Part shown: positions 1 to 9,458 of the stretch, piece after piece
How positions within the stretch are numbered: the stretch's first letter is position 1
How the letters are laid out: the number at the start of each line of letters is the position of its first letter
NCBI GenBank assembly: GCA_902775135.1
Contig: CACYKY010000014.1
Span: 1-52,711 of the forward strand
Origin: an uncultured Bacteroidota bacterium
Lineage (GTDB): Bacteria > Bacteroidota > Bacteroidia > Bacteroidales > P3
Reading direction: 5' to 3'
Length of the DNA: 52,711 bases
Translations under genes and position numbers: made by a program
Notes under the pieces: generated by a model
What the model saw: only the letters and a program-made list of their open reading frames with translations
The model's database searches: none
Told to the model about the DNA's origin: nothing

Positions 1-131
1 ACTCCGGGCTTAGCCTTTTCTTCCCGTTCCTGGTTTTCACTTCTCTTGTTTGCATTTCTGTTGACTATTGTGTCAACTTTTTTCAGCGCAAGACAGAGTG
101 TTGGATGCGATTTTGGTTCACTCTTCAACAT
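1..131 (-). CDS. possible N-terminus of a gene running off the left edge
   Basis: An open frame starts with ATG (complement of 129-131) and stays open for 43 codons to the window edge. The peptide is short, basic and highly charged, with many Lys, Glu, Arg and Asn, and I do not recognise it. It lies on the same strand as proS, just past the proS terminator, so a following gene is plausible here. Two plus-strand frames are also open over this stretch, so the call is weak. Confidence 0.25.
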   Translation of the reverse strand, partial: MLKSEPKSHPTLCLALKKVDTIVNRNANKRSENQEREEKAKPG

Positions 132-196
132 AACGTACACATACACAGCAAGGTAGAGACACAAATTGTATCCCAAATGTGTCCAAAGGAAAACAA

Positions 197-223
197 AAGT
201 GGAGCCTCGGGGAGGCTCCACTT
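197..223 (-). terminator. rho-independent terminator of proS
   Basis: A near-perfect hairpin has arms AAGTGGAGCCTC and GAGGCTCCACTT. Read on the minus strand, a T-rich stretch (TTGTTTTCC) follows it. It begins 24 bp past the proS stop codon. Confidence 0.85.
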
Positions 224-247
224 GGAATAGCGTTATTGTGCTGATGA

Positions 248-1720
248 TCAGTAGCTACGGGCGAAGACGACGCGACGGTGGGAGGGTTTGCCGGAGTAGA
301 TGCAACGGCCTTCTTCCTCGGGGGCGTCGAAGGGGATGCAGCGGATGGTGGCTTTGGTTTCCTCCTTGATGCGTTCCTCGGTTTCGACGGTGCCGTCCCA
401 ATGGCAGAGGAGGAAGCCGTTCTTCTCGATCTCGACCTTGAAGTCGTCCCAGGTGTCGACCTTGCGGGTCATGCTGGCGCGGAAGTCGGCGGCTTTCTTG
501 TAGAGGTTCTGCTGGATCTGCTCCATGAGGTCGTAGACGTGGTCGGCGATGCCTTCGATGGGCATGGTGATTTTCTCGAGAGTGTCGCGACGGCATACCT
601 CGCAGGTGCCGTTCTCGAGGTCGCGGGGGCCGATGGCAAGACGCACGGGGACGCCCTTGAACTCGTACTCGTTGAACTTCCAGCCGGGCTTGTATTCAGG
701 ACGGTTGTCGTACTTGACAACGAGACCTTTGGCTTCGAGGGCCTTCACGATGGGGGCGATGTGCTCGTCGAGCTGGCGCTGCTGCTCGTCGCTCTTGCAG
801 ATGGGGACGATGGCCACGTGGATGGGCGCCAGATGCGGCGGGAGGACGAGGCCGTTGTCGTCGGAGTGGGTCATGATGAGGGCGCCCATGAGACGGGTGC
901 TGACGCCCCAGGAGGTGGCCCATACGTATTCGAGCTGGTTCTGCTTGTTGAGGAACTGCACCTCGAAGGCTTTGGCGAAGTTCTGACCGAGGAAGTGGGA
1001 GGTGCCTGCCTGGAGGGCCTTGCCGTCCTGCATCATGGCTTCGATGCAGAGGGTGTCGAGGGCGCCGGCGAAGCGCTCGTTGGGGCTCTTGTGGCCTTTG
1101 AGGACGGGCATAGCCATATACTTCTCCGCGAACTCGGCATAGACCTCGAGCATGCGGCGGGTTTCGGCTTCAGCCTCTTCGCGGGTGGCGTGGGCGGTGT
1201 GGCCTTCCTGCCAGAGGAACTCGGCGGTGCGGAGGAACATGCGGGTGCGCATCTCCCAGCGGACGACGTTGGCCCATTGGTTGCAGAGGATGGGGAGGTC
1301 GCGATAGGACTTGATCCAGTTCTTGTAGGTGCTCCAGATGATGGTTTCGGAGGTGGGGCGGACGATGAGCTCTTCCTCGAGCTTGGCGGCGGGGTCGACG
1401 ACGACGCCGTTGCCGTTGGGGTCGTTCATGAGGCGGTGGTGGGTGACGACGGCGCACTCTTTGGCGAAACCCTCGACGTGCTCGGCCTCACGGGAGAGGA
1501 AGCTCTTGGGGATGAAGAGGGGGAAGTAGGCGTTCTGGTGACCGGTCTCTTTGAACATGCGGTCGAGCTGGTCGTGCATCTTCTCCCAGATGGCGTAGCC
1601 ATAGGGTTTGATGACCATGCATCCGCGTACGGCGCTCTGTTCGGCGAGGTCGGCACGCACCACTAGTTCGTTATACCATTCGGAATAGTTCTCACTACGT
1701 TTTGGAAAGTCTTTTGCCAT
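248..1720 (-). CDS. proS: prolyl-tRNA synthetase, archaeal/eukaryote-like type
   Basis: This class II aminoacyl-tRNA synthetase charges tRNA-Pro with proline in the cytosol. The 490-residue length fits the short ProRS form lacking the bacterial editing insertion, which is usual in Bacteroidota. Visible class II motifs are motif 1 (about residues 41-71), the proline-binding RPTSETIIW at 121-129, motif 2 around 154-178 ([20 protein letters not shown]) and motif 3 near TSWGVSTR. An anticodon-binding domain and a C-terminal domain follow, ending in Tyr as is usual for this type. The frame stays open far upstream, but the family start MAKDFPKRS is the ATG complementary to 1718-1720. A promoter element lies at 1788-1795. 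The gene is divergent from the outer-membrane-type gene at 1811. Confidence 0.97.
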   Translation of the reverse strand: MAKDFPKRSENYSEWYNELVVRADLAEQSAVRGCMVIKPYGYAIWEKMHDQLDRMFKETGHQNAYFPLFIPKSFLSREAEHVEGFAKECAVVTHHRLMNDPNGNGVVVDPAAKLEEELIVRPTSETIIWSTYKNWIKSYRDLPILCNQWANVVRWEMRTRMFLRTAEFLWQEGHTAHATREEAEAETRRMLEVYAEFAEKYMAMPVLKGHKSPNERFAGALDTLCIEAMMQDGKALQAGTSHFLGQNFAKAFEVQFLNKQNQLEYVWATSWGVSTRLMGALIMTHSDDNGLVLPPHLAPIHVAIVPICKSDEQQRQLDEHIAPIVKALEAKGLVVKYDNRPEYKPGWKFNEYEFKGVPVRLAIGPRDLENGTCEVCRRDTLEKITMPIEGIADHVYDLMEQIQQNLYKKAADFRASMTRKVDTWDDFKVEIEKNGFLLCHWDGTVETEERIKEETKATIRCIPFDAPEEEGRCIYSGKPSHRRVVFARSY

Positions 1721-1787
1721 AAGGTTATATATTTTTTTATATGTTATACAATATTTTGTGTCTTTTGTCGTTTCAAAAGACGATTTG

Positions 1788-1795
1788 CAAAGATA
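1788..1795 (-). promoter_or_regulatory. -7 element of the proS promoter
   Basis: The minus strand reads TATCTTTG, an exact match to the Bacteroidetes -7 consensus TAnnTTTG. It lies 67 bp upstream of the proS ATG. I see no clear -33 TTTG at the usual distance. Confidence 0.7.
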
Positions 1796-1810
1796 CGAAC
1801 TTTTTTTGAA

Positions 1811-2635
1811 ATGAGAAATAAATTTTGGATACTGACATTGGCGGCGATGCTGATTACCACCCACGTGCAGGGGCAGGAGAAGCACGGGATAGACACGCTG
1901 GAATGCCATATAGTGGGATTTTCGGTAGGGGCGATGACACCCTTGGCGGGGAGCAACAGCAGCGGAGCGGCCCATGCCAACATGGGGGAGCTCTACGATG
2001 GGCCTTATCTGAATTTCGACATTGACTGGGCATACAAGTGGAAGAGCAACTGGATGGCGACGCTGGATGCCGACCTGTGGTTCGGATACAACAGCGACAA
2101 CCTGACGTTGCGGGCTGACCGCATGGGCGACATCTTCACCCCGCAGGGCTACCTGATGAGCTGGGGCGGATATGACGGCATTGTGACCCTCTACAACCGC
2201 GGGTTTGCCGTACGTCCGGGTGTGGCCAAAATCATCCCCCTCTTCCGCAGGAACCCCGACTCGGGCATCCTGCTGAAGCTCAGCGGCGGATGGTTCATGC
2301 AGAAAACCATCAACACCCAAGACATGAACGAGGCCGAAGTGCCGCAGCTGAACGAGAACCTGATGAAGCTCTACGACCACCTGCGCAACGGCGTGATACT
2401 GACGCAGAGCGTTGGCTTCATCTTCATGAGCAATAGGTCGACCTACGTCAACTTCAAGGTCACCTTCGACGTGAGCGAATGCCTCAGCTGGTCGTCGCGC
2501 CCCTACATCATAGACAACGTGATGGGGCTCAACGGGAAGGACAACAACACCTACTTCGACCTGATGGCGGGCTTGAAGCTGAGCTGGATGTTCCCCTTCA
2601 CGGGAAAAACCGCCTATGACTATTACTATTACTAG
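1811..2635 (+). CDS. secreted or outer-membrane beta-barrel-like protein of unknown function
   Basis: The product is 274 residues with an N-terminal signal peptide (about residues 1-21, ending HVQGQ). The rest is rich in aromatic and glycine residues with alternating hydrophobic strands, and the last strands end in a Tyr-rich tail (YDYYYY). This suggests a small outer-membrane barrel or porin-like protein. I do not recognise a named family. It starts the plus-strand envelope cluster, with waaA 17 bp downstream, so co-transcription and a surface location are likely. The promoter probably lies in the short gap shared with proS. Confidence 0.75.
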   Translation: MRNKFWILTLAAMLITTHVQGQEKHGIDTLECHIVGFSVGAMTPLAGSNSSGAAHANMGELYDGPYLNFDIDWAYKWKSNWMATLDADLWFGYNSDNLTLRADRMGDIFTPQGYLMSWGGYDGIVTLYNRGFAVRPGVAKIIPLFRRNPDSGILLKLSGGWFMQKTINTQDMNEAEVPQLNENLMKLYDHLRNGVILTQSVGFIFMSNRSTYVNFKVTFDVSECLSWSSRPYIIDNVMGLNGKDNNTYFDLMAGLKLSWMFPFTGKTAYDYYYY

Positions 2636-2652
2636 GATTCAAACGTTTAGCA

Positions 2653-3897
2653 ATGCGAATCATATACACTATAGGAATCTACTTCTACACCTTGGGCATA
2701 CGGCTGGCGGCGCTGTTTGGGCATGAGAAGGCGCGCCAGATGGTTGGCGGATGGAAGCGGTGGCCGCAAGAGGTGGCCAAGTTGAGCCATGAACGCCCCA
2801 CCGTGTGGTTCCACGCTGCCAGCTTGGGCGAGTTCGAGCAGGCACGCCCCGTGCTCGAAGAATACCGCAGGCGCCATCCCGACCACCAGGTGCTGGTCAC
2901 CTTCTTCTCCCCCTCGGGATACGAGATAAGGAAGAACTACGCTTTGGCCGACGCCATCTGCTACCTGCCCATGGACACGCCGCGCAACGTGCGCAGCTTC
3001 ATCCTCGGGGCCAACCCCGACACGGTGTTCTTCGTCAAATACGAATTCTGGTACAACTACCTCAACGCCTTGAAGGGTTGGGGTGCGAAGACCTACATCT
3101 TCTCCACCATTTTCCGTCCCGACCAATACTTCTTCAAGTGGTATGGGGGTTGGTTCCTCAAACAGCTGCGGACGTGCTTCAAGCATTTCTTCGTGCAGAA
3201 CGAAGAAAGCCTGCAGCTGCTCGAGAGTCATGGTATCAGCCAATGCTCGCTTGCCGGCGACACCCGCTTCGACCGTGTGCACCAGATAGCCCTTGCTGCC
3301 GAGCGCAACGAGGCCATCGAGCGATGGCTCGGCGAGGGCGGCGAGAGTGTTGTCATAGGAGGCAGCACCTGGTCTCCCGACGAGGAGATTCTGGCGCGCT
3401 ACGTCCAGATGTCCCCACGTCCCATGCGTCTCATCCTCGCCCCCCACGTCATCAACGAAGAGCACCTGAAACAGATAGAACGCCTGTTCCCGGGCAGCGT
3501 GAGGTATTCTAGTTTTTCTAGTTCTTCTAGTTTAAATAGTACCACTAGACAGATTCTCATCATCGATAATATCGGTCTCCTGTCGAAACTCTACCGCTAT
3601 GCCGACGTAGCGTATATCGGCGGAGGCTTCGGAGTGGGGATACACAACATACTGGAAGCTGTGACCTTCGGCAAGCCCGTCTTCTTCGGCCCCAACTACC
3701 ACAAATTCCAGGAGGCTCGCGACATCATTGCCCGCGGCGGCGGATGGAGCATCGATGGTTTCGATGCCCTCAACCAGCCACTTTCCCGCCTCCTCACCGA
3801 CCCCGATGCAAGAGAGAAAGCCTCGCAGGCTTGCCAAGAATACATGAACGAAAACCTGGGCAGCACCGACAAGATACTTGGGGAAATTGAGCAATAG
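2653..3897 (+). CDS. waaA: 3-deoxy-D-manno-octulosonic acid (Kdo) transferase
   Basis: This GT30 enzyme transfers Kdo from CMP-Kdo to the lipid A precursor on the cytoplasmic face of the inner membrane. It has 414 residues, within family length. An N-terminal hydrophobic anchor (residues 3-22) is followed by the Rossmann-like N-domain. Glu60 in AASLGEFEQ fits the catalytic base position. The C-domain has GSTW (about 237), APHVINEEH and the CMP-binding stretch GGGFGVGIHNILEAVTFGKP. An odd Ser-rich insert (about residues 286-297) is encoded by a 9-bp tandem repeat and sits before the conserved LIIDNIGLLS segment. The stop codon lies 3 bp before the start of tamL, so the two are an operon. Confidence 0.96.
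   Translation: MRIIYTIGIYFYTLGIRLAALFGHEKARQMVGGWKRWPQEVAKLSHERPTVWFHAASLGEFEQARPVLEEYRRRHPDHQVLVTFFSPSGYEIRKNYALADAICYLPMDTPRNVRSFILGANPDTVFFVKYEFWYNYLNALKGWGAKTYIFSTIFRPDQYFFKWYGGWFLKQLRTCFKHFFVQNEESLQLLESHGISQCSLAGDTRFDRVHQIALAAERNEAIERWLGEGGESVVIGGSTWSPDEEILARYVQMSPRPMRLILAPHVINEEHLKQIERLFPGSVRYSSFSSSSSLNSTTRQILIIDNIGLLSKLYRYADVAYIGGGFGVGIHNILEAVTFGKPVFFGPNYHKFQEARDIIARGGGWSIDGFDALNQPLSRLLTDPDAREKASQACQEYMNENLGSTDKILGEIEQ
3508..3543 (+). repeat. 9-bp tandem repeat inside waaA (unit TTCTAGTTT)
   Basis: Three units (TTCTAGTTT, TTCTAGTTC, TTCTAGTTT) and a decayed fourth lie in frame and encode a Ser/Phe-rich loop. Base composition is AT-rich, unlike the flanking GC-rich coding sequence. Confidence 0.85.
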
Positions 3898-3900
3898 ACG

Positions 3901-6354
3901 ATGAGGAAAGAATGGCAACACAGAAGGCATTATGGGAAGGTACCGCACGGCGGCACCCTTTGCCTTGTATGCGCATTCACGTTGCTCCTCCTCACCCTCA
4001 CCTCGTGCTACACCAACCGCTACATCCCCGAGGGGTGCCACCGTCTGGACGAAACCGTGCAAACCGTCGTCATGTCCGACAGTACGGAGGTACCACCCGA
4101 AGTGACCGAGGCCTTGAAGAACGCTGAGAACTACTACGTGCAACGACGCAACTCGAAGGTTTTCGGAGTGAGGTGGTTGCCTGTGGGCATGTGGCTCTAC
4201 TCCATAGCCTCCCCTACGGACAGCACCATCTGGGGCAACTATTGGCGAAGACTCGGGCAGGCGCCCGTTGTCTACGACGAAGAGCGCGCGCGCCGCACCG
4301 CCCGGCAGCTGCAAGGGCTGCTAGAGACGAAAGGGTGCTTCAACTCCACCGTCAGCTTCGACACCCTCGAGATCGAGGATAAAAAAATTGCCATCGGCTA
4401 CCACATCACCGCCACGCGGCGCTACCTTGTGGAGGAAGTGCTGTATCACACCCAGAACGACACCGTGCGCAACCTCCTCGACCGCTGGCAACCCTCGTCG
4501 CCCCTGAAGGCAGGCACCTACTATGACCAGGAGATCCTCGCGGCCGAGCGCTCACGCCTTGTGTCGCTGCTTCGCGAACGCGGATACTACAAAGCCTCGC
4601 TCGAGAACATCACCTTCCTTGTGGACACCACCTACAGCGACCGGCGCCTCTCCATCGACGTCTATGTCGACAGTCGTGACCTTCGCGTATACCACATCAA
4701 CAACATCTTCATCTTCCCCAACAGCACGGCAGGCCTGCGAGGAGGCGAGATAGCGCTGGACACCACCTCCTTCAGCTATGCCGGTCTTACCCGCCAGTTC
4801 GACTACCAGTTTGTCACCGACCCCACCAAACCCGTCACCCCCAACCGCGAAACCATCAGCCGATCGATGATGATGTTCCCGGGTATGACCTATCGCCCAA
4901 GCCATATCACCAACACCTACAACTCGCTGCTCAACCTTCGCAACTTCAAGTACATCAACATCGAATTTTCGGAGTCGCCCTCGTCGACCGACAGCGTCCC
5001 CTTGGTGGATGCCCATGTGCGACTGCTGAACACCTCGCAACAGAAGATCTCCCTCTCGCTGGAGCTTACCAACGCCTCCCCCATCGGAGCCACCGACAGC
5101 TCGGCCAACTTCTTCACCAACGGCAACCTGGGCATTGAGACCACCCTCGAATACCAGCACAAGAACCTCTTTGGCGGAGCCGAGCTGTTGAAAGTGAAGA
5201 GCTCGCTCCTCCTGGAGCTTCCCAAATTCATCCTGCAGGGCGGCGGCGGCAGTTTCTACGACAACTTCAGCACCTTCGAGGTGAACCTTGATGCCTCGCT
5301 GGACATGCCCGACGCCTTCCCCTTCTCGTCGCTCATCCATTGGCGCAGCACACGTCCCCACACCCTTATCAACCTGGGAGGAAGCTACCAGTACCGCTAC
5401 TGGTTTGAACGCATACTGGCCAACACCTCCTTTGGTTACACCTGGACGCACCGTTCGACGGAACGACCGGGAGGTGCCGCACGCCACACCACGCAGCACC
5501 AGCTGCTACCCATCGAGCTCACCTTTGTCCGTGTGCTCAACATCGACGAAGATTTCACAGCACGCCTCCGAGCCATCAACGACCTGAGGATGAACTATCA
5601 GTACAGCAGCCACTTCATCATGGACGCCCGCTACGACTTTGCCTATAGCAACCAGCAGTTCGGCACGCGCCGCAACTTCTCCCTCTTCCGCCTCTCGGTG
5701 GAAAGTGCCGGCAACCTGCTGAAAGGCTATGCCCATTTGGCCAACACCCAAGAGGACAGTAACGGCGTGCACCAGATTTTTGGCGTACCCTTTGCGCAAT
5801 ACCTCCGCGTGAACACCGAATTCACACGCTATTTCTACCACTTCCAGCGCTCCACCCTCGTGGCACGCGCCCTCCTCGGTGCCGGCATACCCTTCGGCAA
5901 TTCCCTCTCCATGCCCTATGAGAAAAGTTTCTTTGGCGGCGGCCCCACCACCATGCGCGCTTGGCAACTGCGACACCTGGGGCCCGGCTCCTACAACTAT
6001 GGCGACAACATGATAGAGCGTGTAGGCGACCTCCAGCTGGTGCTGAACCTTGAGGAGCGCTTCCCCATAGCCGGCATTTTCGAAGGGGCCCTTTTTGCCG
6101 ACATGGGCAACGTGTGGCTCCTCAACCCTTCCGACCAATATCCTGGCGGAGAACTGCAATGGGGCGACATACTGAAAGAGATAGCCGTCGGCGTGGGATT
6201 TGGCATCCGACTCAACGTCTCCATAGCCACACTCCGACTTGATTTCGCCATTCCCATCTACGACCCCGGATACGGCGAATCCTACCGTTGGCGTCCGCCA
6301 CATTGGGCTTTCAATCAGATTGTCACCAATTTCGGCATCAACTACCCATTCTAA
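3901..6354 (+). CDS. tamL: TamL-type Omp85 lipoprotein (BamA/TamA family)
   Basis: This is an outer-membrane insertase or translocase of the Omp85 family with 817 residues. A lipobox LTSC places the lipidated Cys at residue 36, which marks the Bacteroidetes TamL variant rather than BamA. POTRA-type repeats follow (to about residue 420), then a 16-strand-type surface-antigen barrel. The loop-6 signature is GGGPTTMRAWQLRHLGPGSY, and the C-terminal beta-signal ends in NYPF. Known TamL proteins pair with an AsmA-family TamB, which is not adjacent here. It sits directly behind waaA and before a DMT transporter, giving an envelope-assembly cluster. Confidence 0.93.
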   Translation: MRKEWQHRRHYGKVPHGGTLCLVCAFTLLLLTLTSCYTNRYIPEGCHRLDETVQTVVMSDSTEVPPEVTEALKNAENYYVQRRNSKVFGVRWLPVGMWLYSIASPTDSTIWGNYWRRLGQAPVVYDEERARRTARQLQGLLETKGCFNSTVSFDTLEIEDKKIAIGYHITATRRYLVEEVLYHTQNDTVRNLLDRWQPSSPLKAGTYYDQEILAAERSRLVSLLRERGYYKASLENITFLVDTTYSDRRLSIDVYVDSRDLRVYHINNIFIFPNSTAGLRGGEIALDTTSFSYAGLTRQFDYQFVTDPTKPVTPNRETISRSMMMFPGMTYRPSHITNTYNSLLNLRNFKYINIEFSESPSSTDSVPLVDAHVRLLNTSQQKISLSLELTNASPIGATDSSANFFTNGNLGIETTLEYQHKNLFGGAELLKVKSSLLLELPKFILQGGGGSFYDNFSTFEVNLDASLDMPDAFPFSSLIHWRSTRPHTLINLGGSYQYRYWFERILANTSFGYTWTHRSTERPGGAARHTTQHQLLPIELTFVRVLNIDEDFTARLRAINDLRMNYQYSSHFIMDARYDFAYSNQQFGTRRNFSLFRLSVESAGNLLKGYAHLANTQEDSNGVHQIFGVPFAQYLRVNTEFTRYFYHFQRSTLVARALLGAGIPFGNSLSMPYEKSFFGGGPTTMRAWQLRHLGPGSYNYGDNMIERVGDLQLVLNLEERFPIAGIFEGALFADMGNVWLLNPSDQYPGGELQWGDILKEIAVGVGFGIRLNVSIATLRLDFAIPIYDPGYGESYRWRPPHWAFNQIVTNFGINYPF

Positions 6355-6369
6355 ACCGATAGTACCAAA

Positions 6370-7275
6370 ATGAAAAAGAGAACCAAGATACTGACATACA
6401 CCCTCATTACCGCCTCCGTTGTGTTCTGGGGCATCAGTTTCATCCTCACCAAAGAGCTCTTCCTCACGGAGGAACACATGACCGTCACCTCGCTCATCGC
6501 GTTGCGGCTGGCCATTGCATCGGCCGTCATGCTGCCTGCCCTCGCCCTCACCCACCGCCTTCAGCGCATCCGCAAGGAAGACCTCAAATGGTTTCTCCTG
6601 CTTGCTTTCTGCGAGCCCTTCATCTACCACCTTTGCGAAACCAACGGCGTACGCCTGGTGAGCGGATCGCTGGCATCCGTCGTCATCGCCACCATACCCC
6701 TCTTTGTGCCCTTCGGCATGTGGCTGGGGTACCGGCAAAGAATCAAGCCCTCGCTCATTCTCGGCGTAGCGCTCTCGCTGGCAGGAGTGATCCTTATGCT
6801 TAACGGCGAAATCGGATTGCAGGGGTCCGCTTTCCAAGGAATACTCTTCCTCTGTGGTGCTGTAGCCATTGCCGTCGTATACACCCTACTGCTTGTCAAA
6901 GTAGTGGACCACTACCACCCCCTCGTTGTCACCACATGGCAGAACGTCATCGGGTTGGTATACTTCCTGCCGCTCGTACTGGCATTCGACGCAGGAACCC
7001 TGCCGCTACTCTCATGGAGTCCCAAGATGTTGCTTCTCATCCTGGTGCTGGGCATCCTGTGCTCCACCCTTGCCTATGCAGGATACAACTATGGAGTGCG
7101 AAATCTGGGAGCCTCGGAAGCATGCATCTTCAACAACGCCATCCCGGTGTTTTCCCTCATAGCCGCCGTAGCCATAGGGCAGGAAAGCTTCAGCTGGGCC
7201 AAACTCGTCGGCATGGTCATAGTCATCTCCGGCGTCGTCATCGCCCAGGGGCGCCCCACAAAAAACAATCCGTAG
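6370..7275 (+). CDS. EamA/DMT-family inner-membrane transporter
   Basis: The 301-residue protein is almost entirely hydrophobic, with about ten transmembrane helices in two EamA repeats (roughly residues 8-135 and 155-292). The motif GISF near the start and the NLGASEA and VIVISGVVIAQ segments in the second half are typical of drug/metabolite exporters. The substrate cannot be told from sequence. The gene follows tamL by 15 bp. It ends at the base next to the stop codon of the convergent phosphoesterase gene, leaving no spacer for a separate terminator. Confidence 0.92.
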   Translation: MKKRTKILTYTLITASVVFWGISFILTKELFLTEEHMTVTSLIALRLAIASAVMLPALALTHRLQRIRKEDLKWFLLLAFCEPFIYHLCETNGVRLVSGSLASVVIATIPLFVPFGMWLGYRQRIKPSLILGVALSLAGVILMLNGEIGLQGSAFQGILFLCGAVAIAVVYTLLLVKVVDHYHPLVVTTWQNVIGLVYFLPLVLAFDAGTLPLLSWSPKMLLLILVLGILCSTLAYAGYNYGVRNLGASEACIFNNAIPVFSLIAAVAIGQESFSWAKLVGMVIVISGVVIAQGRPTKNNP

Positions 7276-7773
7276 TCAGACTTCCTGCAGCTTTGGGAAA
7301 TCCATAACCTCCATCTCCTTGGGAGTGGGATCGAGGACGAACCTCACCAGAGTGCCCACCTTGTGGAACCCCTGTCTTCCGGCAGCACCCGGATTGATGT
7401 GCAAGAAGTTGTAATCCTTGTCGTACATCACACGAAGAATATGGCTGTGGCCACAGACAAAGATGTCGGGCTTGGCCAGTTCCAAGGTCCTCCTCAATTC
7501 ATAGGGATAGTGTCCGGGCCAGCCGCCGATATGCGTCATCAGCACCCGCTGACCTTCCACCTCGAAGAACGATTTCTCCTCCAATTCATAATGCAGAGTG
7601 AAGCTGTCGCAGTTGCCCCACACGGCGCGCACGGGCTTGAAAGCCCGCAACTCGTCCAACACCCCGGGACCTATGTCGCCAGCATGCCACAACTCGTCGC
7701 AATCCTTGAAGAAAGAGAAGACTTGCGGCGCCAACACCCCGTGTGTGTCACTCAACACTCCGATTCGTTTCAT
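7276..7773 (-). CDS. YfcE/MJ0936-like metallophosphoesterase
   Basis: This is a calcineurin-like phosphodiesterase of 165 residues. All metal-binding blocks are visible: LSDTHG (D9, H11), HAGDIG, GNCD, the histidine of THIGG, and CGHSH. The ATG at 7771-7773 gives the family start MKRIGVLSDTHG; a longer frame upstream lacks similarity. Members hydrolyse phosphodiesters in vitro, and the cellular substrate is usually unknown. It is followed tail-to-tail with no gap by the EamA gene and lies downstream of the HATPase gene on the same strand (63 bp gap). Confidence 0.93.
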   Translation of the reverse strand: MKRIGVLSDTHGVLAPQVFSFFKDCDELWHAGDIGPGVLDELRAFKPVRAVWGNCDSFTLHYELEEKSFFEVEGQRVLMTHIGGWPGHYPYELRRTLELAKPDIFVCGHSHILRVMYDKDYNFLHINPGAAGRQGFHKVGTLVRFVLDPTPKEMEVMDFPKLQEV

Positions 7774-7836
7774 ATTGCTTAACCACTTACTGGGAGACGC
7801 AGCACGCTGCGTCTCCACATGCTACACAACTACCTT

Positions 7837-8385
7837 TCACTCGTTTGCATGAATCTCTTTCAGGTTCTCAGCAATCATCTCCTTCAGATAGTTGATGATA
7901 TGGATGTCGTTCATGGACATACCATCGAGGGCTTCCTTCAGCTCGTCGGTATCCAGCACAAACTCATCCTCGTCGGTGCGATAGGTGATGACGAAATGAA
8001 TGTCCTCGTGCGCGGAAAGGAGCATCACGAGAGTGCCGGGCAGGTCGCCCATGGGCGGACGGTCCCAATTGTTGTGCTCAAACCAAAACTCCAGCCGCGT
8101 ACCGACACCCAATGTACTCGTCAGATTCATGCCACCGCCACACTTCTCGGTGTTCATCTTGATGAGAGGCAAGCCGAGGCCCACCTTGCGGGTGGTGCGG
8201 CTGGTGGTATAGGGATCGGTCACCTTAGCCAGGAACTCGGGGCTCATACCCTTGCCGTTATCTTCGATAGTGAAGTGGAAGTCATTGTTCTTCAAGCTGT
8301 CCACAATCGTCAGCTTGACATCTTTCGCATTGGCGGCCGTGGAGTTCTCCATCAGGTCGTAGACGTGCATGGCTAGTTCTTTCAT
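7837..8385 (-). CDS. stand-alone HATPase (GHKL) ATP-binding protein
   Basis: The protein has 182 residues and a histidine-kinase-like ATPase fold. The N-box is ENSTAANA (13-20), the G1 box DNGKGM (42-47) and the G2 box GLGLPL (about 69-74). There is no phospho-accepting His domain or sensor region, and the C-terminal 70 residues form an acidic helical tail. Similar short proteins occur in anaerobes beside [FeFe]-hydrogenase gene clusters, but no hydrogenase gene is near here. Its role could be anti-sigma or regulatory; this is inference. The start MKELAMHVYD fits the family, and the longer open frame includes the promoter. Confidence 0.85.
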   Translation of the reverse strand: MKELAMHVYDLMENSTAANAKDVKLTIVDSLKNNDFHFTIEDNGKGMSPEFLAKVTDPYTTSRTTRKVGLGLPLIKMNTEKCGGGMNLTSTLGVGTRLEFWFEHNNWDRPPMGDLPGTLVMLLSAHEDIHFVITYRTDEDEFVLDTDELKEALDGMSMNDIHIINYLKEMIAENLKEIHANE

Positions 8386-8408
8386 GGCGTTGAAATTTTT
8401 TCGGGATG

Positions 8409-8416
8409 CAAAATTA
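8409..8416 (-). promoter_or_regulatory. -7 element for the HATPase gene
   Basis: The minus strand reads TAATTTTG, matching TAnnTTTG, 23 bp before the chosen ATG. This short distance supports the downstream start and gives a very short leader. Confidence 0.6.
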
Positions 8417-8488
8417 CACATAATTTTTCATTCGAGAATAATAAAAATGCAACTTCTTCGTTTTTTACATATAATACTTATTAAATAA

Positions 8489-9412
8489 ATGATGAAATAC
8501 CTGCGGCTATTGCCCATCCTGATAACAATGCTATGCGTTTCGTGCGCTGACGACGAATTCGTTGCGCCGTCGTTCATCCATATCGACGCCATCAAACTCG
8601 TCCCACCGGAGAGCAACCCCATCACCCTCGACGAAGGCTTCTACACCTCCGATATCGTTGCCTGCTATGTGGCCGTACACTACCCCGATGCGCGCAAGAT
8701 GGACACCATCGGGCTCTTCCGCATGCCCTTCACCGTTCCCGTCCTCCACGACGGCCCCATCGACTACATCGAGGTCTACCCTGCTGTTCCCCACAGCGGC
8801 AACAGCATCCTTCTCCCCTTCTATTCATTCTACAAACCCATCACCATCCGTTCCGGCGTCCTTGGCACCGACTCGCTCCGATTCGTCAGCGGCGACACCC
8901 TCTGTCTCGACACCCTCTCCACCACCTACAATATCTCCATGAGCGACATACACATGTACGAACTCTTTGAGCCCACGGCCAGCAGCCAATACTTTGAAGG
9001 TGTTGAATGGGTGAAGCACGACCCCGTCAACGCTTGCACAGGCCAAGGATATGCCCGTGTCCACGTGTCCGACACCTCCGATGCCGTACCCTTCTCTATC
9101 AATAGCGACCTCTACCTCTTCGATGCCACACGCGCCATCTACCTCGAACTCGACACCCGTTCCGACGTCCGCTTTGAAGTCTACATGGAAGCAGCCTACA
9201 CCAGCGGTGGCAACACAGAAAAGGAACGTGTCATGGTTGTCAATCCCACCGACCACTGGCAGCACATGTACATCAACCTTGGCCGCACCTGGTCATGGTT
9301 CAACCACCCCCAAACCTTCCGCATCTCTTTCGCAGCCCTCAACATTGACGGGATCGAAGGCGACGTCCGCATAGACAATGTCAAGATCATCTCCACCAAC
9401 ATCGTCAACTAA
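8489..9412 (+). CDS. lipoprotein of unknown function
   Basis: The 307-residue protein has a lipoprotein-type signal (hydrophobic residues 5-15, then CVSC with Cys19 as the probable lipidation site; the -3 residue is an unusual Cys). It then has beta-rich sequence with many Thr, Asp and Tyr, and a final segment (about 255-305) resembling a carbohydrate-binding or jelly-roll strand pattern. I do not recognise a family. The polyprenyl sugar transferase gene starts 46 bp downstream on the same strand, so a link to surface polysaccharide is possible but unproven. Confidence 0.8.
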   Translation: MMKYLRLLPILITMLCVSCADDEFVAPSFIHIDAIKLVPPESNPITLDEGFYTSDIVACYVAVHYPDARKMDTIGLFRMPFTVPVLHDGPIDYIEVYPAVPHSGNSILLPFYSFYKPITIRSGVLGTDSLRFVSGDTLCLDTLSTTYNISMSDIHMYELFEPTASSQYFEGVEWVKHDPVNACTGQGYARVHVSDTSDAVPFSINSDLYLFDATRAIYLELDTRSDVRFEVYMEAAYTSGGNTEKERVMVVNPTDHWQHMYINLGRTWSWFNHPQTFRISFAALNIDGIEGDVRIDNVKIISTNIVN

Positions 9413-9458
9413 CCCTACGACCGGACGGCCAACAACCGCCCACCCCAATCCATAACAA

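Noticed and set aside
60..77. Perfect inverted repeat GTTGAC-N6-GTCAAC followed by T's
   Set aside because: The stem is only six bases and AT/GC balanced. It lies within the possible left-edge frame, and no plus-strand gene precedes it in view.
1721..2380. 220-residue upstream extension of proS
   Set aside because: It overlaps the divergent OMP-type gene and crosses the -7 promoter box. The ProRS family start lies at 1720.
7270..7280. Zero-gap convergent stop codons of the EamA and phosphoesterase genes as a possible fusion or frameshift
   Set aside because: Both genes are complete with proper ends; tight convergent packing is not unusual here.
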